This document shows positions 8,265 to 16,425 of a stretch of 33,329 bases of DNA, in pieces (position 1 is the first letter of the stretch; each line of letters opens with the position of its first letter). The DNA is from Klebsiella pneumoniae. GTDB taxonomy: Bacteria; Myxococcota_A; UBA796; SXON01. The stretch covers positions 1 through 33,329 of the forward strand of contig CAMBIK010000013.1 in the NCBI GenBank assembly GCA_945867435.1, given 5' to 3'. The translations under genes and the position numbers were made by a program. Below the pieces are notes generated by a model, which was not told the DNA's origin, did no database searches, and worked only from the letters and a program-made list of their open reading frames with translations.

Positions 8265-9815
8265 TCAGGAGCTGCACGAAAGGGCGGAACAACCCGGCTT
8301 CGACCTGGCCCACTCGGGGCGACGACCTGCGAGGCGAGCGAACGCGGGCTGCTCGACGTACGGCCGCCGGAGCACCTCAAGCAGCGCATCCACCCCCGAG
8401 GCATCGCCCGCCTCGGCCTGCTCGATCACCTCCTGAACCACCCAGTTCTTCGGCAGAATCCATGGGTTTGCGCCGTTCATCCGCGTGCGTCGCGCCGCCG
8501 GATCCGAGCCGCCACAGCGAACGGCGTACGCGGCGAGCCAACCGCTCCACCGCTGGCGCAAAGAGGCCTCGGGCGGAGCGTAGAAGGCATCGAGCAGGGG
8601 AGTGAAGCGGTCGCCATCGCGGGAAACATCCGCCAACCGCCGAAAGAAAATCGTCCAGTCCGTTTCGGCAGCGGCGAGCAGCGAGAGCAGCTCGGCGACC
8701 AACGCATCGTCATGGTCCCCGAGATCGAAGCCCAGCTTGTCCCCGAGGCGCGCCCGCCACGCAGCGGCGTACCAGGCCGGGTACTCGTCGAGCACGGCAT
8801 CGAGCCGCGCCACGTTTCCCACGAGCGGAATCAGCGCACTTCCGAGGCGAGAGAGGTTCCAGTGGGCAACCGAGGGCTGCTGGCGCCAGCGGTAGCGACC
8901 CTCCTGGTAGTCGGTAGTGTTGGGTGTGAAGTCTGGGTCGAAGGCGTCGAGCCATCCGTACGGCCCGTAGTCGAGAGTAAGCCCCAGGATCGATAGATTG
9001 TCGGTGTTCATCACGCCGTGTACGAAGCCAACCGCCATCCAATGCGACATGAGCGTTGCGGTTCGCCGGGCCACCTCGGCAAACCACTCCACATAGGTGT
9101 CGGGTCCCGGGGCGCCGAGCTCCGGGAAGTGCTGGAGGATGACATGGTCGGCGAGCGACTTCAGCAGCGGGATGTCTCTGCGAGAGGCCGGCAGCTCAAA
9201 GCTCCCGAAACGAACAAAGCTTGGGGCGACACGTGTCACGATCGCACCGGGTTCGGCGCGGGCGTGACCGTCGTAAAACATGTCCCGAACCACGGGTTCC
9301 CCGGTGGCTACCAGCGCCAGCGCACGCGTGGTCGGAATCCCCAGGTGAAACATCGCCTCGCTACAAAGAAACTCACGAATCGAGGAGCGGAGCACCGCGC
9401 GCCCATCCGCCCGCCTGGAGTACGGCGTGGGACCCGCGCCCTTCAGTTGCACCTCGAAGCGCCCCGCCGGCCCCTCGATCTCTCCCAGGCACATGGCCCG
9501 ACCATCCCCCAACTGACCGGCCCAAACGCCGAACTGATGCCCGCCATAGCAGGCTGCGAAGGGGCGCATTCCCTCGGTGACCCGGTTGCCCCCCAACACG
9601 TCGGTTCCCGGCCCGGTAGGCGCGGGTCGGTCCACCCCCAGGAGGGCACCGACCTCGTCGGACCAAGCTAGTAGCCGCGGCGCCGGTACGGGCGTCGGTT
9701 TAACGGCCGACCACAGCGCTCCCCTCACCTCCATAGGCCATGCGGAAGACTCCGAATCACCTGTGACAGCCCGGATGAAAAAATCACAAAAAAAAATGTT
9801 CTCGATAGCGGTCAT
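8265..9815 (-). CDS. selO: SelO-type protein adenylyltransferase (YdiU family)
   Basis: Pseudokinase-fold enzyme of the SelO/YdiU family, known to transfer AMP from ATP to protein hydroxyl groups in redox stress. Conserved blocks are GGHQFGVWAGQLGDGRAM (about residue 91), QLKGAGPTPYSRRADGRA with the nucleotide-binding Lys 125, HGVMNTDNLSILGLTLDYGP with the catalytic Asp 272 and metal-binding Asp 282, and a C-terminal SCSS in the place where animal homologues carry selenocysteine. Length 516. The ATG at 9815 is favoured over that at 9734 because the segment FFIRAVTGDSES resembles the usual N-terminal RFVRELPGDPET-type sequence. That segment is encoded across T9 and T6 tracts, which is unusual in this GC-rich DNA. 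Confidence 0.93.
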   Translation of the reverse strand: MTAIENIFFCDFFIRAVTGDSESSAWPMEVRGALWSAVKPTPVPAPRLLAWSDEVGALLGVDRPAPTGPGTDVLGGNRVTEGMRPFAACYGGHQFGVWAGQLGDGRAMCLGEIEGPAGRFEVQLKGAGPTPYSRRADGRAVLRSSIREFLCSEAMFHLGIPTTRALALVATGEPVVRDMFYDGHARAEPGAIVTRVAPSFVRFGSFELPASRRDIPLLKSLADHVILQHFPELGAPGPDTYVEWFAEVARRTATLMSHWMAVGFVHGVMNTDNLSILGLTLDYGPYGWLDAFDPDFTPNTTDYQEGRYRWRQQPSVAHWNLSRLGSALIPLVGNVARLDAVLDEYPAWYAAAWRARLGDKLGFDLGDHDDALVAELLSLLAAAETDWTIFFRRLADVSRDGDRFTPLLDAFYAPPEASLRQRWSGWLAAYAVRCGGSDPAARRTRMNGANPWILPKNWVVQEVIEQAEAGDASGVDALLEVLRRPYVEQPAFARLAGRRPEWARSKPGCSALSCSS

Positions 9816-9883
9816 GGTAGTTCCCTTAGCCCTTGTCGCTTGGCCCTGTATGTGTCATGCTTCACTCGGCCTAGGTGTTTTGC

Positions 9884-11755
9884 ATGACTCGACTCTCCTT
9901 ATCTTCCCTGATCGCTCTGGCGCTGGTCGCCTGCGTGTCCGACAACGAGCTCTCTCCCGGCGCAGATGCCAAGAGCGCCTTCGATGAAGGTGAAGACTTC
10001 GAGCCCGTGGTCGAAGGCGAAGACACCGCAGAAGAGCCGGGCGATACCGGCGAAGTCATCACCCCGGCCAGCTATTGCGACGAGCGACACTTCGCCGCCG
10101 AAGCCGTCGTGCAGGACGCCGAGTGCGATGGGGGCCCCACCAACCCCGACTGGAACCTTGAAGTGCTCTGGGAAGTCCAGATCGGAAGCGGCACCTACAG
10201 CCCGCTGGTCGTCGGCCAACTGGACGACGACGATGGAGACGGAGATGTCGACGATTCCGACATCCCCGACATCATCGGCCTCGACACCTCAGCGGTCATG
10301 CATTCGATCCGCGGGTCGGATGGCACTGAGAACTGGCGGCGCTCGATCGTCAACACCGTGAACACCATTGCCGCCATCGGCGATCTCGATGGCGATGGCT
10401 GGCCCGATGTGCTCACCGACATCAACTACAGCATGACCGCGATAGACGGCCGCACCGGCAACACCCTCTGGACCGGCCCCTCGTCGTCCGGCAAGAACAA
10501 GGGCTCCTGCGGTGCCGTTGGCATGGCCGACCTCGATGGCGATGGCGTCGCCGAAGGCTACCTGGGCAGCAAAATCGTGAACGGCGCCACCGGCGCGCTG
10601 CGCGGGAACGGGTCCGAAGGCGATGGCATGGGCATCGGCAACTCGTACGGGCACTCCGTCGCGGCCGACCTCGACAATGACGGCGTGCGCGAAGTCATCG
10701 TCGGCAACGCCGCCTACGATCCAGATGGCAACACCATCTGGGAGAACGGCGGCACCGATGGCACCGTGGCCATCGCCGACCTCGACCTGGACGGCTCCCC
10801 CGAGATCGTGTCCGTGGGCAACTACGGCGTGATCACCATGGATTCGGAAGGCCGCGAGATCTGGTCCTTCGACATCGGCGGCGCGCTCGCGTCCACCCCC
10901 GTCATCGCAGACGTAGACGGCGATGGATACCCCGAGGCGATCATCCCGACCTCGGCAGCGCTCTTCGTGATCGACCGCGATGGCAACGAACTCTACACGG
11001 TCACCCCCACCGGCAGCGGCAGCGGTCGCGGCGGGGCCTCCGCCTACGATCTCAATGGCGATGGCGCGTGGGAGATCGTGTGGGCGGGGCCTTCCTCCAC
11101 CATGATCATCGATGGCGCAAGCGGGGACATCCTCACCGAATACACGGGCACCAACACCAGTTGTGCCGGTCCGGTGCCGATCGTGGACCTCGATGGCGAT
11201 GGCCACGCGGAGATCGTCGTGGTCACCTCCGGCGGCAAGATCACCGCCCTGCGCGACACCCACGGCTTCACCCAGGCCCGAGGGGTCTGGCACCAGTCCG
11301 ACTACAGCCTCACCAACACCGAAGACAGCAGCCAGATGCCGGATGACCCGGAACCGAACTGGCTCGGCGAAAACAACTTCCGCGCGGGCGGCAGCGTCGA
11401 GATCATCCCGAGCCTCTACCCGGTGATCCGCGACGTCTGTTCCGACGAGTGCGAAGGCGGCTCCGCCTGGGTGTGGTACTCGGTGGCGAACAACGGCTAC
11501 TACAACGTGACCGATCGCCTCGAGTTGGAGTTCTGGGGCGTCTCCGGCACCAGTGCCACCAAGCTGGCCACCTCCACCTGGAACGGCACGGTCGATCCCG
11601 GCATGATGACCGACAGCTACTTCATCGAGCTGACCGGCGTGCCGAAGCCGTTGGATGACATCCAGGTCCGCATCACCGGCGTGGCCGATGCCCCGTACGC
11701 GGATTGCGACGAATCCGACGACATCACCTACTGGAACGCGCCGGTCTGCCTGTAG
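9884..11755 (+). CDS. FG-GAP/VCBS-repeat lipoprotein
   Basis: Predicted exported lipoprotein of 623 residues; function unknown. The N-terminus MTRLSLSSLIALALVAC has a good lipobox ending at Cys 17, followed by an acidic linker (EGEDTAEEPGDTGE). The middle holds at least seven FG-GAP/EF-like calcium loops, for example DLDGDGWPDV, DLDNDGVREV and DVDGDGYPEA, which in this family build a beta-propeller. The segment GVWHQSDYSLTN and the C-terminal beta-rich, Cys-containing domain resemble the CARDB-like ends of other such surface proteins. The GTG at 9875 is possible, but the ATG at 9884 has an AGGTG upstream and gives a standard signal. The 3' end overlaps the convergent peptidase gene by 28 bp. 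Confidence 0.85.
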   Translation: MTRLSLSSLIALALVACVSDNELSPGADAKSAFDEGEDFEPVVEGEDTAEEPGDTGEVITPASYCDERHFAAEAVVQDAECDGGPTNPDWNLEVLWEVQIGSGTYSPLVVGQLDDDDGDGDVDDSDIPDIIGLDTSAVMHSIRGSDGTENWRRSIVNTVNTIAAIGDLDGDGWPDVLTDINYSMTAIDGRTGNTLWTGPSSSGKNKGSCGAVGMADLDGDGVAEGYLGSKIVNGATGALRGNGSEGDGMGIGNSYGHSVAADLDNDGVREVIVGNAAYDPDGNTIWENGGTDGTVAIADLDLDGSPEIVSVGNYGVITMDSEGREIWSFDIGGALASTPVIADVDGDGYPEAIIPTSAALFVIDRDGNELYTVTPTGSGSGRGGASAYDLNGDGAWEIVWAGPSSTMIIDGASGDILTEYTGTNTSCAGPVPIVDLDGDGHAEIVVVTSGGKITALRDTHGFTQARGVWHQSDYSLTNTEDSSQMPDDPEPNWLGENNFRAGGSVEIIPSLYPVIRDVCSDECEGGSAWVWYSVANNGYYNVTDRLELEFWGVSGTSATKLATSTWNGTVDPGMMTDSYFIELTGVPKPLDDIQVRITGVADAPYADCDESDDITYWNAPVCL

Positions 11756-14394
11756 CGGCGGCGCAGTAGGGGGGCGAGGAGCACGAGCGGTAGCGCCGCG
11801 GCCCCGCCTCCCTCACATCCGCAGTTAGGCTTGGGGGTGGGCTCTGCCGTGTCGGCGGGGTCTCCGCCGGTTTCGGTGCTGCCCGTTTCGTCGGCCGTGT
11901 CGCCGGTGTCGCCACCGGTGTCGATTCCGGTGTCGCCACCGGGGGCGGTCGTACGGAAAACACACACGTCGTCTACGGTCCAGCCGCCCAGCGAAACCAC
12001 GTCGTCGGAGGCCAGCTCCCAGGACAGTGCGAGCGTATCGCCATCGGTGGGCACCGATAGGGTGTGCAGCACCCAATCTGGGTCGAGGGTCAATTCGGAC
12101 CCATCCCCCGCCTCGTTGCGCCACACGATGGTGTCGTTCGCGTAGAGCGTCGCGACGTCGTACATGCCGTCGTCCACGCCAAGGTAGCGGCGGTACTGCA
12201 CGATCACCTCGTCCAGACCGGTGACATCGACGACCGGGGCGTAAAGCCGATTGGTGACGTCGTAGGGGTGGTTGCCATTGTTGGCGCCCTCGCCAAGGTC
12301 GTTCCCCCACACGAATTCCCCCGACCAGGCGGCCACGGGATCGCCGCTTTCGCCGTGCGGCACACCGAACTGCCAGTCGTCGGCGGCGGCGCCCACACCC
12401 GCCAGCACCTCGTGCGTGAAGCCCCCCTCGCCGGCCGAGAAGTCCTCGCACCAGATCGGCCAGCGCTCCCCGACGTGAAAGCCGAACGGCGCCCAGGCCC
12501 GCTCGGGAAAGCGAAGCTCGCTGCCATCGGCCGCGCGGGCCACGATCGCGTACTGCACGGCAGCCGCCTCCTCGAAGGCAGGAATGGCCCCCGAGAACGA
12601 GGAACCGTCGAGATCGAGCGGCGCTCTCTGCCAGTTCGCGCCCCCGTCGGTGCTCCATGTGACATCGACGGCGGTGACCCCGGACTCCAGGCAACTCGGT
12701 GCGAGGCTGCGCGCTGTGCCCGTGATGGCAATGTCCACGCCCAGCTCCTGATTATCGACCGCGACATGCTCGATGAACACGGGGAAGGCATCGTTCAGGG
12801 GACCGAGCCCGTGGGGGCCGAAGGCAGCCACAAGCTCGCAGAGGTGCGGGGTGCCGTTGGCGAGGTTGCCATCGTCGTCGTCGGCAAACACCATCTCGTC
12901 GTAGGTTTCGGTCAGGGTGGGCCCGCCGGCAACGACGCCTACAAGCAAGGTGGCAACGGTCTCCCAGGCCGTTCCCTTGACGGTCGGACCCTCGCCGTAG
13001 GTTGCCTGGAGGAGCCCGAAGAAATCCCACACAGCGCCCGAGAAGATCAGGCTGTCTCGGTAGATGTTGTTGCGCATGTCGTCGGGGTACACGACATCGG
13101 GCTCCAGGCTGCGCAGGGAATCGCCATCGCTGTAGAAGCCCGGGGCGATCTCCGGGTCGAGCGTCATCAGCGCGGCGACGAGATCGCCCACCCCCTCCCC
13201 CACGGTGCCATCCACCACCCCGGAGAGCACGCCATGCTCGTGGAATGCGTGCCCCCACTCATGGTAGTTGGCATCTGCGATGCGGGCGGGATTGTTGCAG
13301 CCATCCCCTTCGATCCCGAAGTTCACCGCCCCATCGTAGTAGCTGTAGCAGGTCACGCTTACGTTCACCTTTGCGCGCAGGCCTGAGGTGAGGAACGCCA
13401 AACCGGGAGCGAACCGCAACCCGAATTCCCGAACGCGGTACTGGAAGACATAGGCATCGATCTCGGCCTGGGTGGCCTGGACTTCGGTCCACTCCGCGCT
13501 GCCGGCCCCCAGGGTGAGGGTTCCCTCGGCGCCCGCTTCGTTGGTGACATCAACAAAATCTCCGCGCAGCGATGCGGTCCACGTTTCGGCGTCATCGATG
13601 GAGAAGCTGCCATCTTCGCCAGTTAGTCCAGATGAACCCCCGCTGCCGGTCAAGGGCACCCAGGGCATCACGCTCGTCTCCGTACCGCTGTCGATCGTGC
13701 GAACGTCGTGAACGCCGGTCATGGTGCCGTCGAGGAAGCGAACCGCATTCGTGGCGGCGAGGGTGGCGCCTGTGCCGCGCTCGACCAGCTCGGTCCATCG
13801 GCCCGGAGGGGAGGTGGTGGTGGAAGTCCGTAGGCCCACACGACGGTAATCGACCGATGCGCGAGCGGGCAGCGGCAGCAGCACATCGCCCGGTTGGGGG
13901 TTGGACAACGTGGCATGCGGATGGGTGTTCACGCCCAGCATGACGAGGGCTCCTCCCCGCACGCGTGCCGTGACCCCGGCACGCCAGATCGAGGCGCCTC
14001 CCGTGGTCCGGGCGAAGTCTACATACCATGTATCTCGGCGTAGGTCATAGCGAACTGAGCGCAACGGCAGGTCCGCTTCTGGCACGCCCGTCAGGCCCGG
14101 GTATCGAGCCAGGAAGGCGCGCAGGCCCGCGACCACCTGCGTAGAGGTGCGCGTCGGACCGAGGACGATGGGCGGACCCCACGCACGCAGCGGGGTGCCG
14201 GTCGCCTCGTCGAACCTGGCTTCCCACCCCGAACCCTCGCCGTGACGGAACGCGATCCACCCGTCGGCACGCGCCAACCTTCGCTGAGCATCGTGATGTA
14301 CGCGCCCAGCATGGCTCGGCTCCACAGGAGAGGTTGGCGGCGAAGCCGGCCAGGCGAGAGTCGAGAACAGGCAGGCAGGCAGGATGAAGGACAA
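11728..14394 (-). CDS. Secreted HEXXH metallopeptidase with FTP-like propeptide and MYXO-CTERM-like tail
   Basis: Predicted cell-surface zinc protease, 888 residues. The start is a TTG at 14394; an in-frame stop lies 15 bases upstream and no ATG is close. After a short signal peptide comes an FTP-like propeptide region (about 80-160). The zinc site is YHEWGHAFHEH (His 378, Glu 379, His 382) with the likely third ligand Glu 400 in GEGVGD, as in gluzincins. Later regions (about 540-830) are beta-rich and look like accessory domains. A DTG-rich linker leads to CGCEGGGAAALPLVLLAPLL followed by RRRYR, a Cys-plus-helix-plus-Arg tail like the MYXO-CTERM sorting signal. Substrate unknown. Confidence 0.82.
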   Translation of the reverse strand: MSFILPACLFSTLAWPASPPTSPVEPSHAGRVHHDAQRRLARADGWIAFRHGEGSGWEARFDEATGTPLRAWGPPIVLGPTRTSTQVVAGLRAFLARYPGLTGVPEADLPLRSVRYDLRRDTWYVDFARTTGGASIWRAGVTARVRGGALVMLGVNTHPHATLSNPQPGDVLLPLPARASVDYRRVGLRTSTTTSPPGRWTELVERGTGATLAATNAVRFLDGTMTGVHDVRTIDSGTETSVMPWVPLTGSGGSSGLTGEDGSFSIDDAETWTASLRGDFVDVTNEAGAEGTLTLGAGSAEWTEVQATQAEIDAYVFQYRVREFGLRFAPGLAFLTSGLRAKVNVSVTCYSYYDGAVNFGIEGDGCNNPARIADANYHEWGHAFHEHGVLSGVVDGTVGEGVGDLVAALMTLDPEIAPGFYSDGDSLRSLEPDVVYPDDMRNNIYRDSLIFSGAVWDFFGLLQATYGEGPTVKGTAWETVATLLVGVVAGGPTLTETYDEMVFADDDDGNLANGTPHLCELVAAFGPHGLGPLNDAFPVFIEHVAVDNQELGVDIAITGTARSLAPSCLESGVTAVDVTWSTDGGANWQRAPLDLDGSSFSGAIPAFEEAAAVQYAIVARAADGSELRFPERAWAPFGFHVGERWPIWCEDFSAGEGGFTHEVLAGVGAAADDWQFGVPHGESGDPVAAWSGEFVWGNDLGEGANNGNHPYDVTNRLYAPVVDVTGLDEVIVQYRRYLGVDDGMYDVATLYANDTIVWRNEAGDGSELTLDPDWVLHTLSVPTDGDTLALSWELASDDVVSLGGWTVDDVCVFRTTAPGGDTGIDTGGDTGDTADETGSTETGGDPADTAEPTPKPNCGCEGGGAAALPLVLLAPLLRRRYRQTGAFQ

Positions 14395-14415
14395 GGGTTG
14401 GGCTCGCTACGGTAG

Positions 14416-14496
14416 GGACAGTGTGCCAGAGAACGCGGTCATCCGCGCACCACCCGCCTACACTCGCGGAACCTCGATGCCAAGCCTATCTGCCAA
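14416..14496 (+). repeat. 81-bp direct repeat, copy A (upstream of the MopE-like gene)
   Basis: About 90% identical (8 or 9 mismatches by eye) to 16345-16425. It contains GAGAACGCGGTCA, CCGCGCACCACCC, the possible -10 hexamer TACACT (14459-14464) and GAACCTCGATGCCAAGCCTA, where ATG is the first codon of the downstream reading frame in both copies. In copy B this leads into the lysyl-oxidase-like gene; in copy A it leads into a 17-codon remnant. The repeat therefore covers a promoter and a gene start. Confidence 0.9.
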
Positions 14497-14530
14497 GAGC
14501 ATGGGAACTTTGAACGGCATGGCCGCCTAA
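14477..14530 (+). pseudogene. 17-codon remnant of a lysyl-oxidase-like lipoprotein gene start
   Basis: The frame starting at the ATG of repeat copy A reads MPSLSAKSMGTLNGMAA and stops at TAA. The first four codons match the start of the lysyl-oxidase-like gene (MPSLPA). After 81 bp the similarity is lost. I read this as a truncated duplicate start; it could also act as a short leader ORF ahead of the MopE-like gene, 67 bp downstream, but nothing in the peptide suggests attenuation. Confidence 0.6.
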
Positions 14531-14585
14531 CCAAAATAGCCTGCGATTATTGGAAACCGGCTCCCACTTTCCCGAAAGCGTCTGG

Positions 14586-14591
14586 TAGTGT
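14586..14591 (+). promoter_or_regulatory. Candidate extended -10 for a leaderless transcript of the MopE-like gene
   Basis: TGGTAGTGT contains TG-n-TAGTGT, an extended -10 form. If the hexamer occupies -12 to -7, +1 falls exactly on the A of the ATG at 14598. No convincing -35 was seen, and no Shine-Dalgarno sequence precedes the ATG. Inference only. Confidence 0.35.
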
Positions 14592-14597
14592 GGCGAC

Positions 14598-16334
14598 ATG
14601 AACCCCCGCGCGCTCGCCGTCGCCATTATCGTCACGTTCGCCCTGGCCTGTCGCGCCGATTCTGAGAACGGCACCGCCAAACCGGGGGACTCCGGCAACT
14701 CAGACGTGCTCGATGCGGACGGCGATACGTTCACCACGGTGGAGGGTGACTGCGACGATCGCGACGCGAACGTGTCGCCCGGTGGCGTCGAGCGGTGCGA
14801 TGGGGTGGACAACAACTGCGACGGCACCGTGGATGAAGGCGTTGCCCTCGCGTGGTTCATGGATGCCGATGCCGACGGGTTTGGCGACGCAACATCCGGG
14901 ATCGAGGCGTGCGAGCCGCCCGGTGCGGCGTACGTCAGCGACGCCACCGATTGCGACGACGCCCGTGGGGATGTTTACCCGGGTGCGGCCGAGGCGTGCG
15001 ACGACGCGGACAACGATTGTGACGGCGAGGTGGACGAGGGCGTCGCCACGACCTGGTACGCGGACGCCGACGCCGATGGCTACGGCGACCCCCGGACCGC
15101 GACGACCACATGCGACGACCCCGGTCCGGGCTTCGTGACCGACGCCACCGACTGCGACGACACGCTCGCCTCGGTCTTTCCGGAGCACCCGGAACTGTGC
15201 GACGAGGTGGACAACGACTGCAATGGACAGGTCGATGACGGCGTTACGACCACCTACTTCGTGGACCGCGATGGCGACAGCTACGGCGACGACGACGCCC
15301 CCACCGAGGAGGCCTGTTCGGCGCCCACGGGCTATGCCGTGTTCAGCGGCGATTGCGATGACGGGGATGCCTCCTACCACCCGGGCGCGAGCGAACTGTG
15401 CAGCGGCAAGGAAGACTACAACTGCGATGGCTCCGTCGGCTATGCGGACGCCGACCTCGACGGTTGGGCCGCCTGCGAGGACTGTGACGACGCCGACGCC
15501 GACATCAGTCCCGACGGCGTCGAGGTGTGCAACGGCTTCGACGACGACTGCGATGGGCTGACCGACGGGGATGACCCCGATGCCGACCTGTCCACCGGTG
15601 CGGTCTGGTATGCCGACGCAGATGGCGATGGGTACGGCGATGGTACTGCGGGTGTTGCGAGCTGTCTTTCCCCCGTCGGGCATGTGCTGGACCCCACCGA
15701 TTGCGACGATACGGATGCCGCCATCTCCCCCTCTGCGGTCGAGGTGTGCAACGGCTTCGACGACGACTGCGATGGGCTGACCGACGGCGACGACGCGGGT
15801 CTCGACGCCTCCTCCGGCTCGGCTTGGTATGCCGACGCAGATGGCGATGGGTACGGAGACGCGTCCCTGTACGCGACTTCCTGCGACGCCCCCTCCGGCT
15901 ACGGCAGCGATGCCACGGACTGCGACGATAGCAATGGTACCGTAAACCCCGGGGCCGCCGAAGCATGCGCCAACGCTATCGATGAGGACTGCGATGGTTC
16001 GTACTCCGAAGGCTGCGCAAGCACCTTTGTGAGTTGTGGCGGCTCCTCCGCCATGGACGTAGGCAACTCCTTCAGCTGCGACCTCGGCGCCACCGTTCCC
16101 GTCGATACCATGTACATCAGCGTCGGTTGTAACGATGGTGAAACCGGCTCGTACACCGTAACGTTCGATGATGGAAGCTCTGAATCCGTCACCGGGAGCT
16201 GCGGATCGACACACGCTATCACCCAGCGCCTGACCCGCACGATGACGCTGTACATGTCGTCGGGTGGCGGTGGCGATAGCCACATCTCCTTCACCTGCTG
16301 CGGGTCGAGCGGCTGGGGCATGTACTACCGGTAG
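14598..16334 (+). CDS. MopE-type metal-binding repeat lipoprotein
   Basis: Predicted exported lipoprotein of 578 residues with Cys 18 as the likely lipid-modified residue (FALAC, a weaker lipobox). Residues about 35-470 hold seven MopE-type repeats: DCDD loops (seven), NDCDG loops (seven) and Trp/Tyr-Asp-Ala-Asp-rich segments such as WYADADGDGYGD. These are the putative metal-binding motif family named after Methylococcus MopE, which binds copper; in other proteins the same Asp-rich loops probably bind calcium. A Cys-rich C-terminal domain (about 470-578) follows, with a Gly-rich loop near the end. The copies at 15519 and 15738 are partly identical at DNA level, so the array grew by recent duplication. 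Neighbour of the lysyl-oxidase-like gene; function unknown. Confidence 0.85.
   Translation: MNPRALAVAIIVTFALACRADSENGTAKPGDSGNSDVLDADGDTFTTVEGDCDDRDANVSPGGVERCDGVDNNCDGTVDEGVALAWFMDADADGFGDATSGIEACEPPGAAYVSDATDCDDARGDVYPGAAEACDDADNDCDGEVDEGVATTWYADADADGYGDPRTATTTCDDPGPGFVTDATDCDDTLASVFPEHPELCDEVDNDCNGQVDDGVTTTYFVDRDGDSYGDDDAPTEEACSAPTGYAVFSGDCDDGDASYHPGASELCSGKEDYNCDGSVGYADADLDGWAACEDCDDADADISPDGVEVCNGFDDDCDGLTDGDDPDADLSTGAVWYADADGDGYGDGTAGVASCLSPVGHVLDPTDCDDTDAAISPSAVEVCNGFDDDCDGLTDGDDAGLDASSGSAWYADADGDGYGDASLYATSCDAPSGYGSDATDCDDSNGTVNPGAAEACANAIDEDCDGSYSEGCASTFVSCGGSSAMDVGNSFSCDLGATVPVDTMYISVGCNDGETGSYTVTFDDGSSESVTGSCGSTHAITQRLTRTMTLYMSSGGGGDSHISFTCCGSSGWGMYYR
15519..15637 (+). repeat. Intragenic 219-bp-period repeat, copy 1
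   Basis: Inside the MopE-like gene, a 50-base block beginning GTCGAGGTGTGCAACGG (15519-15568) and a 32-base block TGGTATGCCGACGCAGATGG... (15606-15637) recur without mismatch exactly 219 bases (73 codons) downstream. The intervening codons differ. Confidence 0.9.
15738..15856 (+). repeat. Intragenic 219-bp-period repeat, copy 2
   Basis: Second copy of the pair: identical 50-base block at 15738-15787 and identical 32-base block at 15825-15856. The 219-bp period keeps the reading frame, so unequal recombination would add or remove one 73-residue unit without breaking the protein. Confidence 0.9.
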
Positions 16335-16344
16335 GCCACGCTGA

Positions 16345-16425
16345 GGACAGTTCGACAGAGAACGCGGTCAGCCGCGCACCACCCGGCTACACTCGCCGAA
16401 CCTCGATGCCAAGCCTACCCGCCAA
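16345..16425 (+). repeat. 81-bp direct repeat, copy B (promoter and first codons of the lysyl-oxidase-like gene)
   Basis: Matches 14416-14496 at about 90%. It includes the possible -10 TACACT (16388-16393) and the ATG at 16406 with the first codons of the lysyl-oxidase-like gene. Conservation of the segment before the ATG fits a promoter or operator; no clear -35 was recognised. Confidence 0.9.

Noticed and set aside
10289-11293. 334-codon antisense ORF opposite the FG-GAP lipoprotein
   Set aside because: Its repeated AIAIEV-like segments mirror the DLDGDG loops of the sense strand; it is not an independent gene.
14700-16283. 527-codon antisense ORF opposite the MopE-like gene
   Set aside because: It has no domain, is rich in Val/Ala/Ile from reverse-complemented Asp codons (GAC, GAT), and the sense strand has a signal peptide and clear repeats.
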